Shown: piece after piece, positions 17,474 through 25,718 of the stretch
Layout of the letters: every line of letters begins with the position of its first letter
How positions within the stretch are numbered: position 1 is the stretch's first letter
Assembly: GCA_903827375.1 (NCBI GenBank)
Contig: CAIKHZ010000079.1
Span: forward strand, 1 to 64,000
Source of the DNA: Akkermansiaceae bacterium
Lineage (GTDB): Bacteria; Verrucomicrobiota; Verrucomicrobiia; Verrucomicrobiales; Akkermansiaceae
DNA length: 64,000 bases
Direction of reading: 5' to 3'
Position numbers and translations under genes: made by a program
Notes under the pieces: generated by a model
Databases searched by the model: none
What the model saw: only the letters and a program-made list of their open reading frames with translations
Told to the model about the DNA's origin: nothing

Positions 17474-20296
17474 ATGAAAATGCGCAATTTCAGGGCATTC
17501 CTGCTCGCCGCCACCATCCCCGTGCCTGCCCTCGTCAGCGGGCAGACGTCGCCCGCTCCCGATCCCAATGGCATCCTGCGAAAACCCATTCCGGATAAGA
17601 TCGTCGTCCTCACGTTTGATGACAGTCCCGCCAGTCACGCCACCAATGTAGGACCGATCCTCAAACCACTGGGCTTCGGTGCCTCGTTCTATGTTTGCGA
17701 CTTTGACTCGTTCAAGACGCGCAAGGATTGGTATATGACTTTTCGGCAGATGAAGGTTTTGAATGATGAAGGGTTTGAGATCGGCAACCACTCTGCAGGA
17801 CATTCATCCGGCTTCGACGCAATGCTGGCCATGGAAGACGAGTTGCTAGCCAATCACTGTCCCAAGCCCACCACCATCGCCTGGCCCCTGCACCAGGCAA
17901 ATGTAACACCGCAACTGGCGGCAGCTGGATATATCTTTGCGCGCGGCGGGCATAACCGAGCCTACAGACCGACGGTGGATAATCCATTCGAGATCCCCTC
18001 CATGTGGTGCAGCGATCTGGATGGCTTTGTTAAAATGGTCCGCCAAGCCGCCGGCGGCAAGATTGTGACGATTTGTTACCATGGAGTGCCGGACATGGAG
18101 CATCCGCCGGTCTCACTTGATCCCGAGGTCTTCAAGGTGCAGATGCAGTACTTGAAAGACAATCATTACAAGGTTATCGCACTGCGGGATCTGATAGAGT
18201 ATATTGATCCGGTGAAGGCCGCCAAGCTGCCGCCCACAGCAAGCGATTTTAAAGATCCCGGGCCGGTTGTGCTGGCGGCGGAGGAGAAGCCCTGCGGCGT
18301 GGTTAAGCCCGTTAAAACCGAGCTTGCAAGCGAGCGAAGATCTCCGGTGGACAAACTTTTGAGGAAACCGACGGTGAATGTCGGCGTGGTGACGCCCTTG
18401 GACAAGAGTCGGCCCAATGTCTTTACCTGGGGCAAGCCGGAGGCTGGCAATTGGAGCGAGGCCTCCAAGTGGTCCAATAATCTCGCCGTCGGATCCGCAC
18501 CAGCAACATCCGGCCAGTCCGACTATGTGTTGAATTTCAGCCAGACTGCCCCCTGCGCCGTTAAGAATGATTTTAACCCGGGATTTGCTCTTAACCGTCT
18601 CACTCTGGGCGATGCTTGCGGGGGTATGGTTTTGGCAGGATCCGGCATCACATTCGTCAAGAACGGTGGTCAGGGCGCGGCACCTGCGATTGTTGCGGGC
18701 AAGTGCCAGAGGGTTGACATCAACGTGCCCGTCAAGCTGCAGGAGAATCTAGCCGTGAACACGTTTCCAGAAAGGGACCCGAATGCCTTTATCAGTTTCA
18801 ATGAGGTTATCTCCGGGTCCGGGGGGCTTGCGCTTAACAGTTCTGGTGATCCAGACGTAGCGGGTATCAATTTTCATGATGTGCACTTTGGAATTCTACA
18901 ATTTAATAACAGCAATACCTACCAAGGCGGCACCCTCATCAACGGTGGTAAGATTAATGTTAGGAAGTCAGACGGGCTGGGAACCGGCACCGTAACACTC
19001 GATAACTTCGGCACATTGTCCTCCGATAGCGTCCTTGGCAACCCGCTGGTGATCAACCACGGCACGCTGTTTCATTGCTCCCTCAGTGGACCGGTGACCC
19101 TCAATGGAATCGCCAACTTCATCAGTGATTGCGAGATTTCAGGTTGCATCAGCGGAGTCGGCGGCTTTGCCATGCTTGGTACCAATGGAACCTATCTGAG
19201 CATGGTTCCCGGTGGTACGGTGACCCTCAGCGGTTCCAATACTTATACTGGTCCGACCACGGTTTTTCCCGGCACGCTGATTGTCAAAAAAGCCGCGGGG
19301 CTTTACCATGCCGATCCAGCGAAATGGACGCCTGCAAACGTCACCGTGCACAAGGCGGCAACCCTGCGGCTCAACATCGGCGGCCCGGCCGAGTTCACCG
19401 GCGAACAAGTCGGCAAGCTTGTTGTTAATCTAACCAAGTCAATTCATGATAACGGCCTGATGGGCGGATCAGTCCTGTGTCTGGATACGGCCAACGCCAA
19501 AGATTCAGTTAGAGTTTCAGCCAACCTATTGGATGCAGATGGTCCGGGCGGCGGCTCATTTCTAATCAAGAAGTGTGGAGCTGGCACATTGCAGTTATCA
19601 GGCAACAACACCTTTACAGGGCAGACGGTTCTAGAGAGCGGAATGCTGAGTGTCTCTTCCTTTAACTGCTACACCAAAGGCAAGGGCAAGGCCAGCAGCA
19701 GCCTGGGAGTGCCAACTGACATAGAGTCCGGCGAGATCGTCATTGGGGAGGCTGGGAAGGATGGGGATTGCGCCGTGATCTATACCGGCACGGGTGAGAT
19801 GACCGACCGTGTGATGAATCTCTCCGGGAAGAAGGCCACAGTAACATTCAATCAATCCGGCAGTGGCCTGCTCAAATTCACCAGCGACTTCCTGATCTCT
19901 GGCTATGGTGCCGACAAGACAATCGAGCTCAGCGGTGATAGTGCTGGCAGCGGTGAGCTCGCCGGCAATCTGCAAAATCCGCATGACCGAGTCGGCAAAG
20001 CCAGTTGTGCCGTCACCAAGTCCGGCAGCGGCACCTGGACGCTCTCTGGAGCCAACAGTTATACGGGACCGACGAAGATTCTCAAGGGCACTCTCATCCT
20101 AGCCAATTCCCGCAGTCTGAGCGACAAAACTGAAGTATCAATCTCCGAGGGGGCTGCAATCAATCTCAATTTCAAGGGCGATATACGTGTTAGCAAACTC
20201 TATCTCGACGGCAAGCTGCAACCTGCCGGCACCTATAGCTCGACCAGCAATCCGGCACATTTCAAGGGCCATGGCAAATTGCTAACGAATAATTGA
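17474..20296 (+). CDS. Secreted NodB polysaccharide deacetylase fused to PATR repeats (copy 3)
   Basis: The 940-residue protein follows copy 2 by 16 nt and shares its whole architecture with copy 1: signal peptide (MKMRNFRAFLLAATIPVPAL), the sequence GILRKPIPDK, a NodB domain, a linker and PATR repeats. The active site differs slightly. The first motif is TFDDS (D49, D50) and the second is HSAGH (H106, H110), where the other copies have TFDDA and HTVGH. The GGH segment reads FARGGHNRAYRP, where the others read FGRGGHE(R/C)PYRP. The metal ligands are kept, so activity is likely, but the acceptor specificity may differ. The three copies look like a local duplication followed by divergence. Confidence 0.88.
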   Translation: MKMRNFRAFLLAATIPVPALVSGQTSPAPDPNGILRKPIPDKIVVLTFDDSPASHATNVGPILKPLGFGASFYVCDFDSFKTRKDWYMTFRQMKVLNDEGFEIGNHSAGHSSGFDAMLAMEDELLANHCPKPTTIAWPLHQANVTPQLAAAGYIFARGGHNRAYRPTVDNPFEIPSMWCSDLDGFVKMVRQAAGGKIVTICYHGVPDMEHPPVSLDPEVFKVQMQYLKDNHYKVIALRDLIEYIDPVKAAKLPPTASDFKDPGPVVLAAEEKPCGVVKPVKTELASERRSPVDKLLRKPTVNVGVVTPLDKSRPNVFTWGKPEAGNWSEASKWSNNLAVGSAPATSGQSDYVLNFSQTAPCAVKNDFNPGFALNRLTLGDACGGMVLAGSGITFVKNGGQGAAPAIVAGKCQRVDINVPVKLQENLAVNTFPERDPNAFISFNEVISGSGGLALNSSGDPDVAGINFHDVHFGILQFNNSNTYQGGTLINGGKINVRKSDGLGTGTVTLDNFGTLSSDSVLGNPLVINHGTLFHCSLSGPVTLNGIANFISDCEISGCISGVGGFAMLGTNGTYLSMVPGGTVTLSGSNTYTGPTTVFPGTLIVKKAAGLYHADPAKWTPANVTVHKAATLRLNIGGPAEFTGEQVGKLVVNLTKSIHDNGLMGGSVLCLDTANAKDSVRVSANLLDADGPGGGSFLIKKCGAGTLQLSGNNTFTGQTVLESGMLSVSSFNCYTKGKGKASSSLGVPTDIESGEIVIGEAGKDGDCAVIYTGTGEMTDRVMNLSGKKATVTFNQSGSGLLKFTSDFLISGYGADKTIELSGDSAGSGELAGNLQNPHDRVGKASCAVTKSGSGTWTLSGANSYTGPTKILKGTLILANSRSLSDKTEVSISEGAAINLNFKGDIRVSKLYLDGKLQPAGTYSSTSNPAHFKGHGKLLTNN

Positions 20297-20315
20297 GCCA
20301 CGGGCACCCTCCTAA

Positions 20316-21506
20316 CTACTTGCGATAGATGGCGTAGATGGCGGTGGTATAATTGTGATAGGTATTAGCGCCGCCCAGCCGGGCGAATTCCCCGAATCCA
20401 TACATCCCGAGCCACGGCGGCGGCACCCCGTCGCGACTGAGCGGATACTGCATCCGGCTCACCAATTCCTCCTTCATGACCCGGTTGAAAAGGAAGCGTC
20501 CGCGTGCCAAACAGTCTGCATGAAACACCGCCACCGGCAACCGTCCGCCGGCCCGAGCCGTCATTTGGCTCATCATGCGATCCATGTCAGAGAAGATCCG
20601 CAGTTCATCGCGGGCCGTGAGCCACAACTGGCTGCCGTTTTGAATCTCAGTCGGGTAATGCATCGTGCCGTCTGCTTCGCGTTTGGTCACCACCCGCAAG
20701 ATATGTGAATTGCCATACTCAGCAGCCAGTTCCACTGGCAGACATTCGGCTAGGGCTCCGACGGGAATCGTATCGCCACAGGTGGCCGTGGCGGCGTTCA
20801 ACCCCAAACGCGCCGTGTATTGCTGCCAAGCAGGCTTCCCATCCAACTCGATAATCCGCGTGCCCTCCACCTTGGTAACCGTCAGCGGCTCGCCAACCGC
20901 GACAAACCCGTGAGTCGCCTGGGTGTCCACCTGCAGCGTCGGATCTGCAAAGCCCACTGCCCACGCCGCGTGCTCAAACACCTGGTCATCCACCATCTGA
21001 TAGCTCACCACTCCGCGCATGTTGTCCGATGAGGTCGCTCCAAAAATGGTTACTTTCGGACCAAACACCGACTCCAACCCGGCAATACAACGGTCGTTGG
21101 CAATATCAATGCCGGACGCGAGGAAGTAGATCATGTTGATCCCCGGCTGAGCCGCCCGCAATTGCCCTGCCATCTCCACCGACTTGGCATAGGCGTTGCT
21201 CCCGTTGATGCCATCGACGTGCGCCACCGCCAACGGCTTGCCGCGCAACGCCATGATGGCCACATCCTTCATCGACTCGCTCACCCCCTCGGATCCGACA
21301 ATGCCACAGCAGGAGGAACCAAGCACCCGCGCACCAGGTGCCAATGCGCGCACTTCGTCGATGATCGCCTGATAATCATGCCCGACACTCGCGTTCACAA
21401 TGACCACATCACACGCCTTGTTGGTGCCGAGCGCGGCGTCCATGCATTCGCGGATGGCATTGCGGGAATCCCCCATACGGGTACTTGCGGAGAAGAAGTT
21501 GATCAT
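20316..21506 (-). CDS. FIST-domain sensory protein
   Basis: The 396-residue protein shows the FIST N domain (residues about 30-220, with VLGSSCCGIVG and the FGATSSDNM segment) and the FIST C domain (about 230-370, with NRVMKEEL and a late YGFGEFARLG). FIST proteins are putative small-ligand sensors, often amino-acid related, that feed into signal-transduction pathways. No signal peptide or membrane helix is visible, so it should be cytoplasmic. There is no kinase or chemotaxis gene beside it, so the partner is unknown. It is convergent with the third deacetylase (19 nt apart) and divergent from menD. Confidence 0.85.
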   Translation of the reverse strand: MINFFSASTRMGDSRNAIRECMDAALGTNKACDVVIVNASVGHDYQAIIDEVRALAPGARVLGSSCCGIVGSEGVSESMKDVAIMALRGKPLAVAHVDGINGSNAYAKSVEMAGQLRAAQPGINMIYFLASGIDIANDRCIAGLESVFGPKVTIFGATSSDNMRGVVSYQMVDDQVFEHAAWAVGFADPTLQVDTQATHGFVAVGEPLTVTKVEGTRIIELDGKPAWQQYTARLGLNAATATCGDTIPVGALAECLPVELAAEYGNSHILRVVTKREADGTMHYPTEIQNGSQLWLTARDELRIFSDMDRMMSQMTARAGGRLPVAVFHADCLARGRFLFNRVMKEELVSRMQYPLSRDGVPPPWLGMYGFGEFARLGGANTYHNYTTAIYAIYRK

Positions 21507-21634
21507 TTTCTTAGGGCTTTGGGATTGCTAGAGGCAATGTTCCTTCGAGAATAGCAAGTCGGCGGCGGCTGGCAAACGATTTATTCGACGGGCCTCAGGT
21601 TGACGGAGCGGGACGGATGCGCTAGCAAAGTGCG

Positions 21635-23209
21635 GTGAATGCATGGCAAGTGGCGCTGGAAGTGGTGAAATCCTGTCTCAAGGCAGGGGTGCGCGAGTTT
21701 GTCGTGTGTCCCGGGGCGCGCAACGCCGTGTTGCTCGAGGCGCTGGCTCGGGCTGAATCGGCCGGCTTGGCACGCATCTGGCGGCATTTTGAGGAGCGAA
21801 GTGCCGGGTTTTTTGCCCTCGGTCGCACCCAGGAAACCGCCCTTCCCTGTGCGGTGGTCACCACCAGTGGCACCGCAGCAGCAGAATTATTGCCCCCCGT
21901 CATCGAAGCATTCTATCAAAACCGTCCACTCGTCGCCATCACCGCAGACCGCCCAGCCGCCTACCGCGGCAGCGGCGCGCCGCAAGTCATCGAGCAACCC
22001 GGGCTGTTTGGCCAGTACGCCTACAGCGGTGGCTTTAGCGGGTGGGATGGCCGCCAGCCTCTCCACCTGAACGTCGAACTCGATGAGGCGTTCACCTGTG
22101 GCGAGGACGCTTTAAGCGCCGGGGATTGCCACGCGTTCATGCCAACCCGTGAGCGCATCGACGTGGCCGCCCTCGCCCGCTGGCTCCGTGCCGATGCCTA
22201 TCTGGGAACCGTCGTGCTCATCGGCGGCCTGGAACCCGACGAACGCGAAGACGTCCTGCATTTTTGCCAGACCTTGGGTGCCCCGGTGTTGGCAGACGCC
22301 ACCAGCGGCTTGCGGGAAACCCTCGGACGGCTGGCACTCGCGGATGGCGACCGCCTGTTGCAGGCCCATCCACCCGGCCGCGTGCTGCGCTTGGGAGACG
22401 TGCCCAGCGGCCGCTTCTGGCGTGAACTGGAGGATCTAACGCACATTCAAGTGTGGTCCGCCTGTCGCAACGGCCTGGCCGGGCTGGCTCGGGGTTGCAA
22501 CGTTGTGCGCGGTCCGTTGGACCAAGTGCTCGCGGCACTCGGGGAGGTGGATGAAATCGGCGACGCGCTCGACTACCTGCCCCGCTGCTCGCGGCGTGCA
22601 GCGGCAATCGACGAGTTGCTAGAGACCTATCCGGATAGCGAGCCGGCGCTGTTGCGCAGCCTTTCGCACTACGTCGCGTTGGGTGGCGGCCTGTTTCTTG
22701 GCAACTCACTGCCCATCCGCGAATGGAACCTCTTTGCCCAATCCCAGTACCCGCTCCAGTCTGTGCGGGCCAACCGCGGCGCCAACGGCATCGACGGCCA
22801 AATCAGCACCTGGCTCGGCTGGTCCGCCGAGCTCACCGACAGCTGGGCGCTGGTCGGCGACCTAACAGCCATGTACGATCTCGCCGCACCCTTTGTGCTG
22901 GGCCAAGTCGAATGCCAAGGCCGAGTCCTTGCCGTCATCAACAATGGCGGCGGCCAAATCTTCGGGCGACTGCCCCGCCTGCATGCCTTGGGCCCTCAAG
23001 CCGGCGGGTGGATGATCAATCCGCACAGCGCCAACTTAACGGGCTTCGCGACGTTGTGGGGGATGCGCCACATGGCGATTCGAACGCCCGACGACTTCGA
23101 CGCCCTCGGCGAGCCGGCCGCCGCCGCCACCCTGTTAGAGATCATCCCCGACCCGAAGCAGACGCGCCAATTCTGGGCAGTCTGGGACCGGATGACGTCA
23201 CAATGTTAG
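21635..23209 (+). CDS. menD: 2-succinyl-5-enolpyruvyl-6-hydroxy-3-cyclohexene-1-carboxylate synthase (MenD)
   Basis: MenD is a thiamine-diphosphate enzyme that joins 2-oxoglutarate to isochorismate in menaquinone synthesis. The 524-residue protein shows the family signatures: HFEERSAGFFALG (residues about 50-62), TSGTAAAELLPPVIEA and ITADRP, then near the C-terminus GDLTAMYDL and INNGGGQIFG, which bind ThDP and Mg. The usual SPGSR motif reads CPGAR here (about residues 25-29), a departure at a substrate-contact region. The start is a GTG; no closer ATG fits the conserved N-terminus. No other men gene lies nearby. It implies that the organism makes menaquinone. Confidence 0.88.
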   Translation: MNAWQVALEVVKSCLKAGVREFVVCPGARNAVLLEALARAESAGLARIWRHFEERSAGFFALGRTQETALPCAVVTTSGTAAAELLPPVIEAFYQNRPLVAITADRPAAYRGSGAPQVIEQPGLFGQYAYSGGFSGWDGRQPLHLNVELDEAFTCGEDALSAGDCHAFMPTRERIDVAALARWLRADAYLGTVVLIGGLEPDEREDVLHFCQTLGAPVLADATSGLRETLGRLALADGDRLLQAHPPGRVLRLGDVPSGRFWRELEDLTHIQVWSACRNGLAGLARGCNVVRGPLDQVLAALGEVDEIGDALDYLPRCSRRAAAIDELLETYPDSEPALLRSLSHYVALGGGLFLGNSLPIREWNLFAQSQYPLQSVRANRGANGIDGQISTWLGWSAELTDSWALVGDLTAMYDLAAPFVLGQVECQGRVLAVINNGGGQIFGRLPRLHALGPQAGGWMINPHSANLTGFATLWGMRHMAIRTPDDFDALGEPAAAATLLEIIPDPKQTRQFWAVWDRMTSQC

Positions 23210-23265
23210 GCAAGTTGGGCGGAACAAGCTAAGGAGCCGAATAACGCTCCGCAGAAGAATAGCCA

Positions 23266-23373
23266 CCGCTTTGTAGCGGCGTGTCTATGACCGCCCATGA
23301 CCCTGAAGCCCCTATAATCCCGCGCTATTTGGCAATCGTCCATTTCATTCGCAGTGGCGGTCACGGACACGCC
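23266..23373. repeat. Hairpin-forming intergenic repeat, copy A
   Basis: A small hairpin (CCGCTTTGTAGCGG, 23266-23279) runs into an 18-base arm at 23278-23295 (GGCGTGTCTATGACCGCC). This arm pairs with 23356-23373 (GGCGGTCACGGACACGCC) with two mismatches. The 96-base unit between 23278 and 23373 resembles 42651-42745 in length, left arm and inner sequence. Two copies with conserved arms in separate intergenic spaces suggest a REP/MITE-like element. It lies just upstream of trpB and could also shape the trpB leader. Confidence 0.6.
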
Positions 23374-23459
23374 GCCCCCCATCATCGGACGGCAATGGCA
23401 GAGGGGTTGAGTATTTGCCCTTGAAAGAACGGCCGCCCCAGAGAAAACTGTGTCTGCCC

Positions 23460-24677
23460 ATGGCCACTGATTCATCCACCCGTCCGATTCTTCCCGATGC
23501 CAGCGGTCATTTCGGCCGCTTTGGCGGCATGTTCGTCCCCGAAACCCTGATGGCCCCGCTTCAGGAACTCGCCGCCGCCTACACCCTGGCCAAGGCCGAC
23601 CCCGCTTTCCAGGCCGAACTCGACGACCTCCTCTGCAACTATGCCGGCCGCCCGACACCCCTCTATTTCGCTGAACGCTGGAGCAAGGCTCTCGGCGGTG
23701 CCAAAATCTATCTGAAACGCGAGGACTTGCTGCACACCGGTGCCCACAAAATCAACAACGCCATCGGCCAAATCCTCCTCGCCAAACGCCTCGGCAAAAA
23801 ACGCATCATCGCCGAGACCGGAGCGGGCCAGCACGGCGTGGCCACCGCCACCGTGTGTGCCCGCTTTGGCATGGACTGCGTCATTTACATGGGCAGCGTC
23901 GATATGGAGCGCCAGGCGCTCAACGTCGTTCGGATGCGTCTGATGGGAGCGGAAGTCCGCGCCGTCACCGCAGGCCAGGCGACACTCAAGGAGGCCGTCA
24001 ATGAGGCAATGCGGGATTGGGTGGCCAGTGTGGATCACACCCACTACATCCTCGGATCGGCGCTTGGCGCGCATCCATTTCCGATGATTGTGCGGGATTT
24101 CCAACGGGTGATCGGTTTGGAGGCCCGGCGCCAGATCTTGGAAAAAGAAGGCCGCTTGCCGGACTTGCTGGTTGCCTGCGTCGGCGGCGGCTCCAATGCC
24201 ATCGGCTTGTTCCACCCGTTCCTCGATGATCCCGGCGTGCGCATGGTTGGCGTGGAAGCTGGCGGCGACGGGATTGTGCCGGAACGCCACGCCGCTCGTT
24301 TTCAAGGGGGTAAATTGGGCGTGCTCCAAGGCACGAAAACCTGGTTGTTAGCCAATGCTGATGGCCAAATCGAACTGACCCACTCAATTTCCGCCGGACT
24401 CGATTACGCGGCTGTAGGGCCCGAACACGCCTATTTGCAGGACACCGGACGCGTCCAATACACCTATGCGACGGACAGCGAGGCCCTTGCCGCCTTCAAG
24501 GAATTGGCCCACACCGAGGGCATTCTGCCGGCCCTCGAAAGCTCGCACGCCATGGCCGGGGTCATCAAACTTGCGCCCTGCTTGCCCCGCGACGCCATCA
24601 TCATCGCCAATCTATCCGGGCGAGGCGACAAGGACGTTGAGCAGGCATCGAGGTTTTTGTTGGATCGCCCGGCGTGA
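23460..24677 (+). CDS. trpB: Tryptophan synthase beta chain
   Basis: TrpB condenses indole with L-serine to make tryptophan, using pyridoxal phosphate, normally in complex with TrpA. The 405-residue protein begins at the ATG at 23460, which sets the usual length; a TTG 45 bases upstream is possible but adds non-conserved residues. [11 protein letters not shown] is the typical N-terminus. The PLP lysine is Lys97 in TGAHKINN, and [13 protein letters not shown] and GGGSNAIG are the conserved phosphate-binding loops. No other trp gene lies nearby. A hairpin repeat fills the upstream space. Confidence 0.96.
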   Translation: MATDSSTRPILPDASGHFGRFGGMFVPETLMAPLQELAAAYTLAKADPAFQAELDDLLCNYAGRPTPLYFAERWSKALGGAKIYLKREDLLHTGAHKINNAIGQILLAKRLGKKRIIAETGAGQHGVATATVCARFGMDCVIYMGSVDMERQALNVVRMRLMGAEVRAVTAGQATLKEAVNEAMRDWVASVDHTHYILGSALGAHPFPMIVRDFQRVIGLEARRQILEKEGRLPDLLVACVGGGSNAIGLFHPFLDDPGVRMVGVEAGGDGIVPERHAARFQGGKLGVLQGTKTWLLANADGQIELTHSISAGLDYAAVGPEHAYLQDTGRVQYTYATDSEALAAFKELAHTEGILPALESSHAMAGVIKLAPCLPRDAIIIANLSGRGDKDVEQASRFLLDRPA

Positions 24678-24776
24678 CCTTGGTGAGCCGTGCATCCGCG
24701 ACTGGGTGCGGGAGGGATGTCGGTTGAAATATTCCAGATGCAAGGTCCGTATTTTATGGGCTTGAAAAGCAGACCC

Positions 24777-25550
24777 ATGCCATCCCTGATGCATCACCTC
24801 TGTCTCGTCGCCGTGTTCATCACTTTTGCGACGCAGATGAGTGCTCAGGAACGCGCAGCTACCAAGGAGGCTGCACCGGGCCGCGCGGACTCGGGAACCC
24901 CCGAAAAGGCACTTGAAGTGATCCGGGCCAAGCGGGCCGGCACCTTGGTTGCCCTGTTTGTCAAACCCGGAGATTTCGTTAGCAAAAACCAGTTGCTAGG
25001 CCACACCGAATTGGACGCCGCCAAGCTGAACGTCGATATGGCACGGGCCAATCTTGAGGCAACAGGCACCTTGGACCAAATGTTCTGGCAGTACCAAGCA
25101 TTGATCACCACCCGTGAGGAGGTGGAGGAGGCCGTGCGCAAACGCACATCACCGAAATCCAGGCTGCAATATGCGATCGCCATGGAAAATTGGGCCAAAG
25201 GCCAGTACCAGGCCCAACAGGAGATCAAAAAGGTCCAGAGGATCAATTACGAGCATTGCCAATTGGAGTATGATGCCCGGTTCTTCCACTCGCCCATCGA
25301 TGGCGTTATCACCGAGGTCAAGGTCGCAGTGGCCCAAGCGGTGGGTCTTGGTGCTGCCGCGTTCACCGTGACAAATGACACCCGCGCGCCGATTCTCGCT
25401 GCGGCTCCGGTGATGCCGGCTGCCGCCTCAATGCAAATAGAAAAATCCCCGACCCTGGAAAAATCCTCCGTGCCAGCAAATACCGGTGAGGCTACGGGCA
25501 TGCCAAAGTTAAGCGCTGGCAGCCGTTACCCACAGCCCGCTGTGAGGTGA
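24777..25550 (+). CDS. HlyD-family periplasmic adaptor-like protein
   Basis: I place the start at the ATG at 24777 because it begins a signal peptide (MPSLMHHLCLVAVFITFATQMSAQ). Upstream in-frame starts at 24690 and 24756 add unsuitable residues. The 258-residue mature-like protein has the two halves of a biotinyl-lipoyl-like domain (AGTLVALFVKPGDFVSKNQLL and FHSPIDGVITEVKV) flanking a helical hairpin, the pattern of membrane-fusion proteins of efflux pumps. It is shorter than typical adaptors, and no pump or outer-membrane channel lies next to it, so its partner is unknown. The last 50 residues are Ala/Pro/Ser-rich and probably disordered. Confidence 0.7.
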   Translation: MPSLMHHLCLVAVFITFATQMSAQERAATKEAAPGRADSGTPEKALEVIRAKRAGTLVALFVKPGDFVSKNQLLGHTELDAAKLNVDMARANLEATGTLDQMFWQYQALITTREEVEEAVRKRTSPKSRLQYAIAMENWAKGQYQAQQEIKKVQRINYEHCQLEYDARFFHSPIDGVITEVKVAVAQAVGLGAAAFTVTNDTRAPILAAAPVMPAAASMQIEKSPTLEKSSVPANTGEATGMPKLSAGSRYPQPAVR

Positions 25551-25718
25551 TTCTTGCCCCCCAACTGCCTATCCATTGCTGCCCCAGAACTCACCGTTCC
25601 TACTCGCTTTAGACAACGGAGCGCGCCAGTCGAATTCCCTAACTGTGGGCTGCGCGAGGACAAGTAACGAATCTAACAAATGTTACCATGCGAGGACTGA
25701 CCCCATCGACGCCCTGCC

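Noticed and set aside
4522-20296. Classical type V autotransporters
   Set aside because: The PATR proteins end without the roughly 250-residue beta-barrel translocator and its terminal aromatic signature.
21635-23209. Acetolactate synthase or another ThDP enzyme
   Set aside because: The HFEERSAGFFALG and INNGGGQIFG signatures are specific to MenD.
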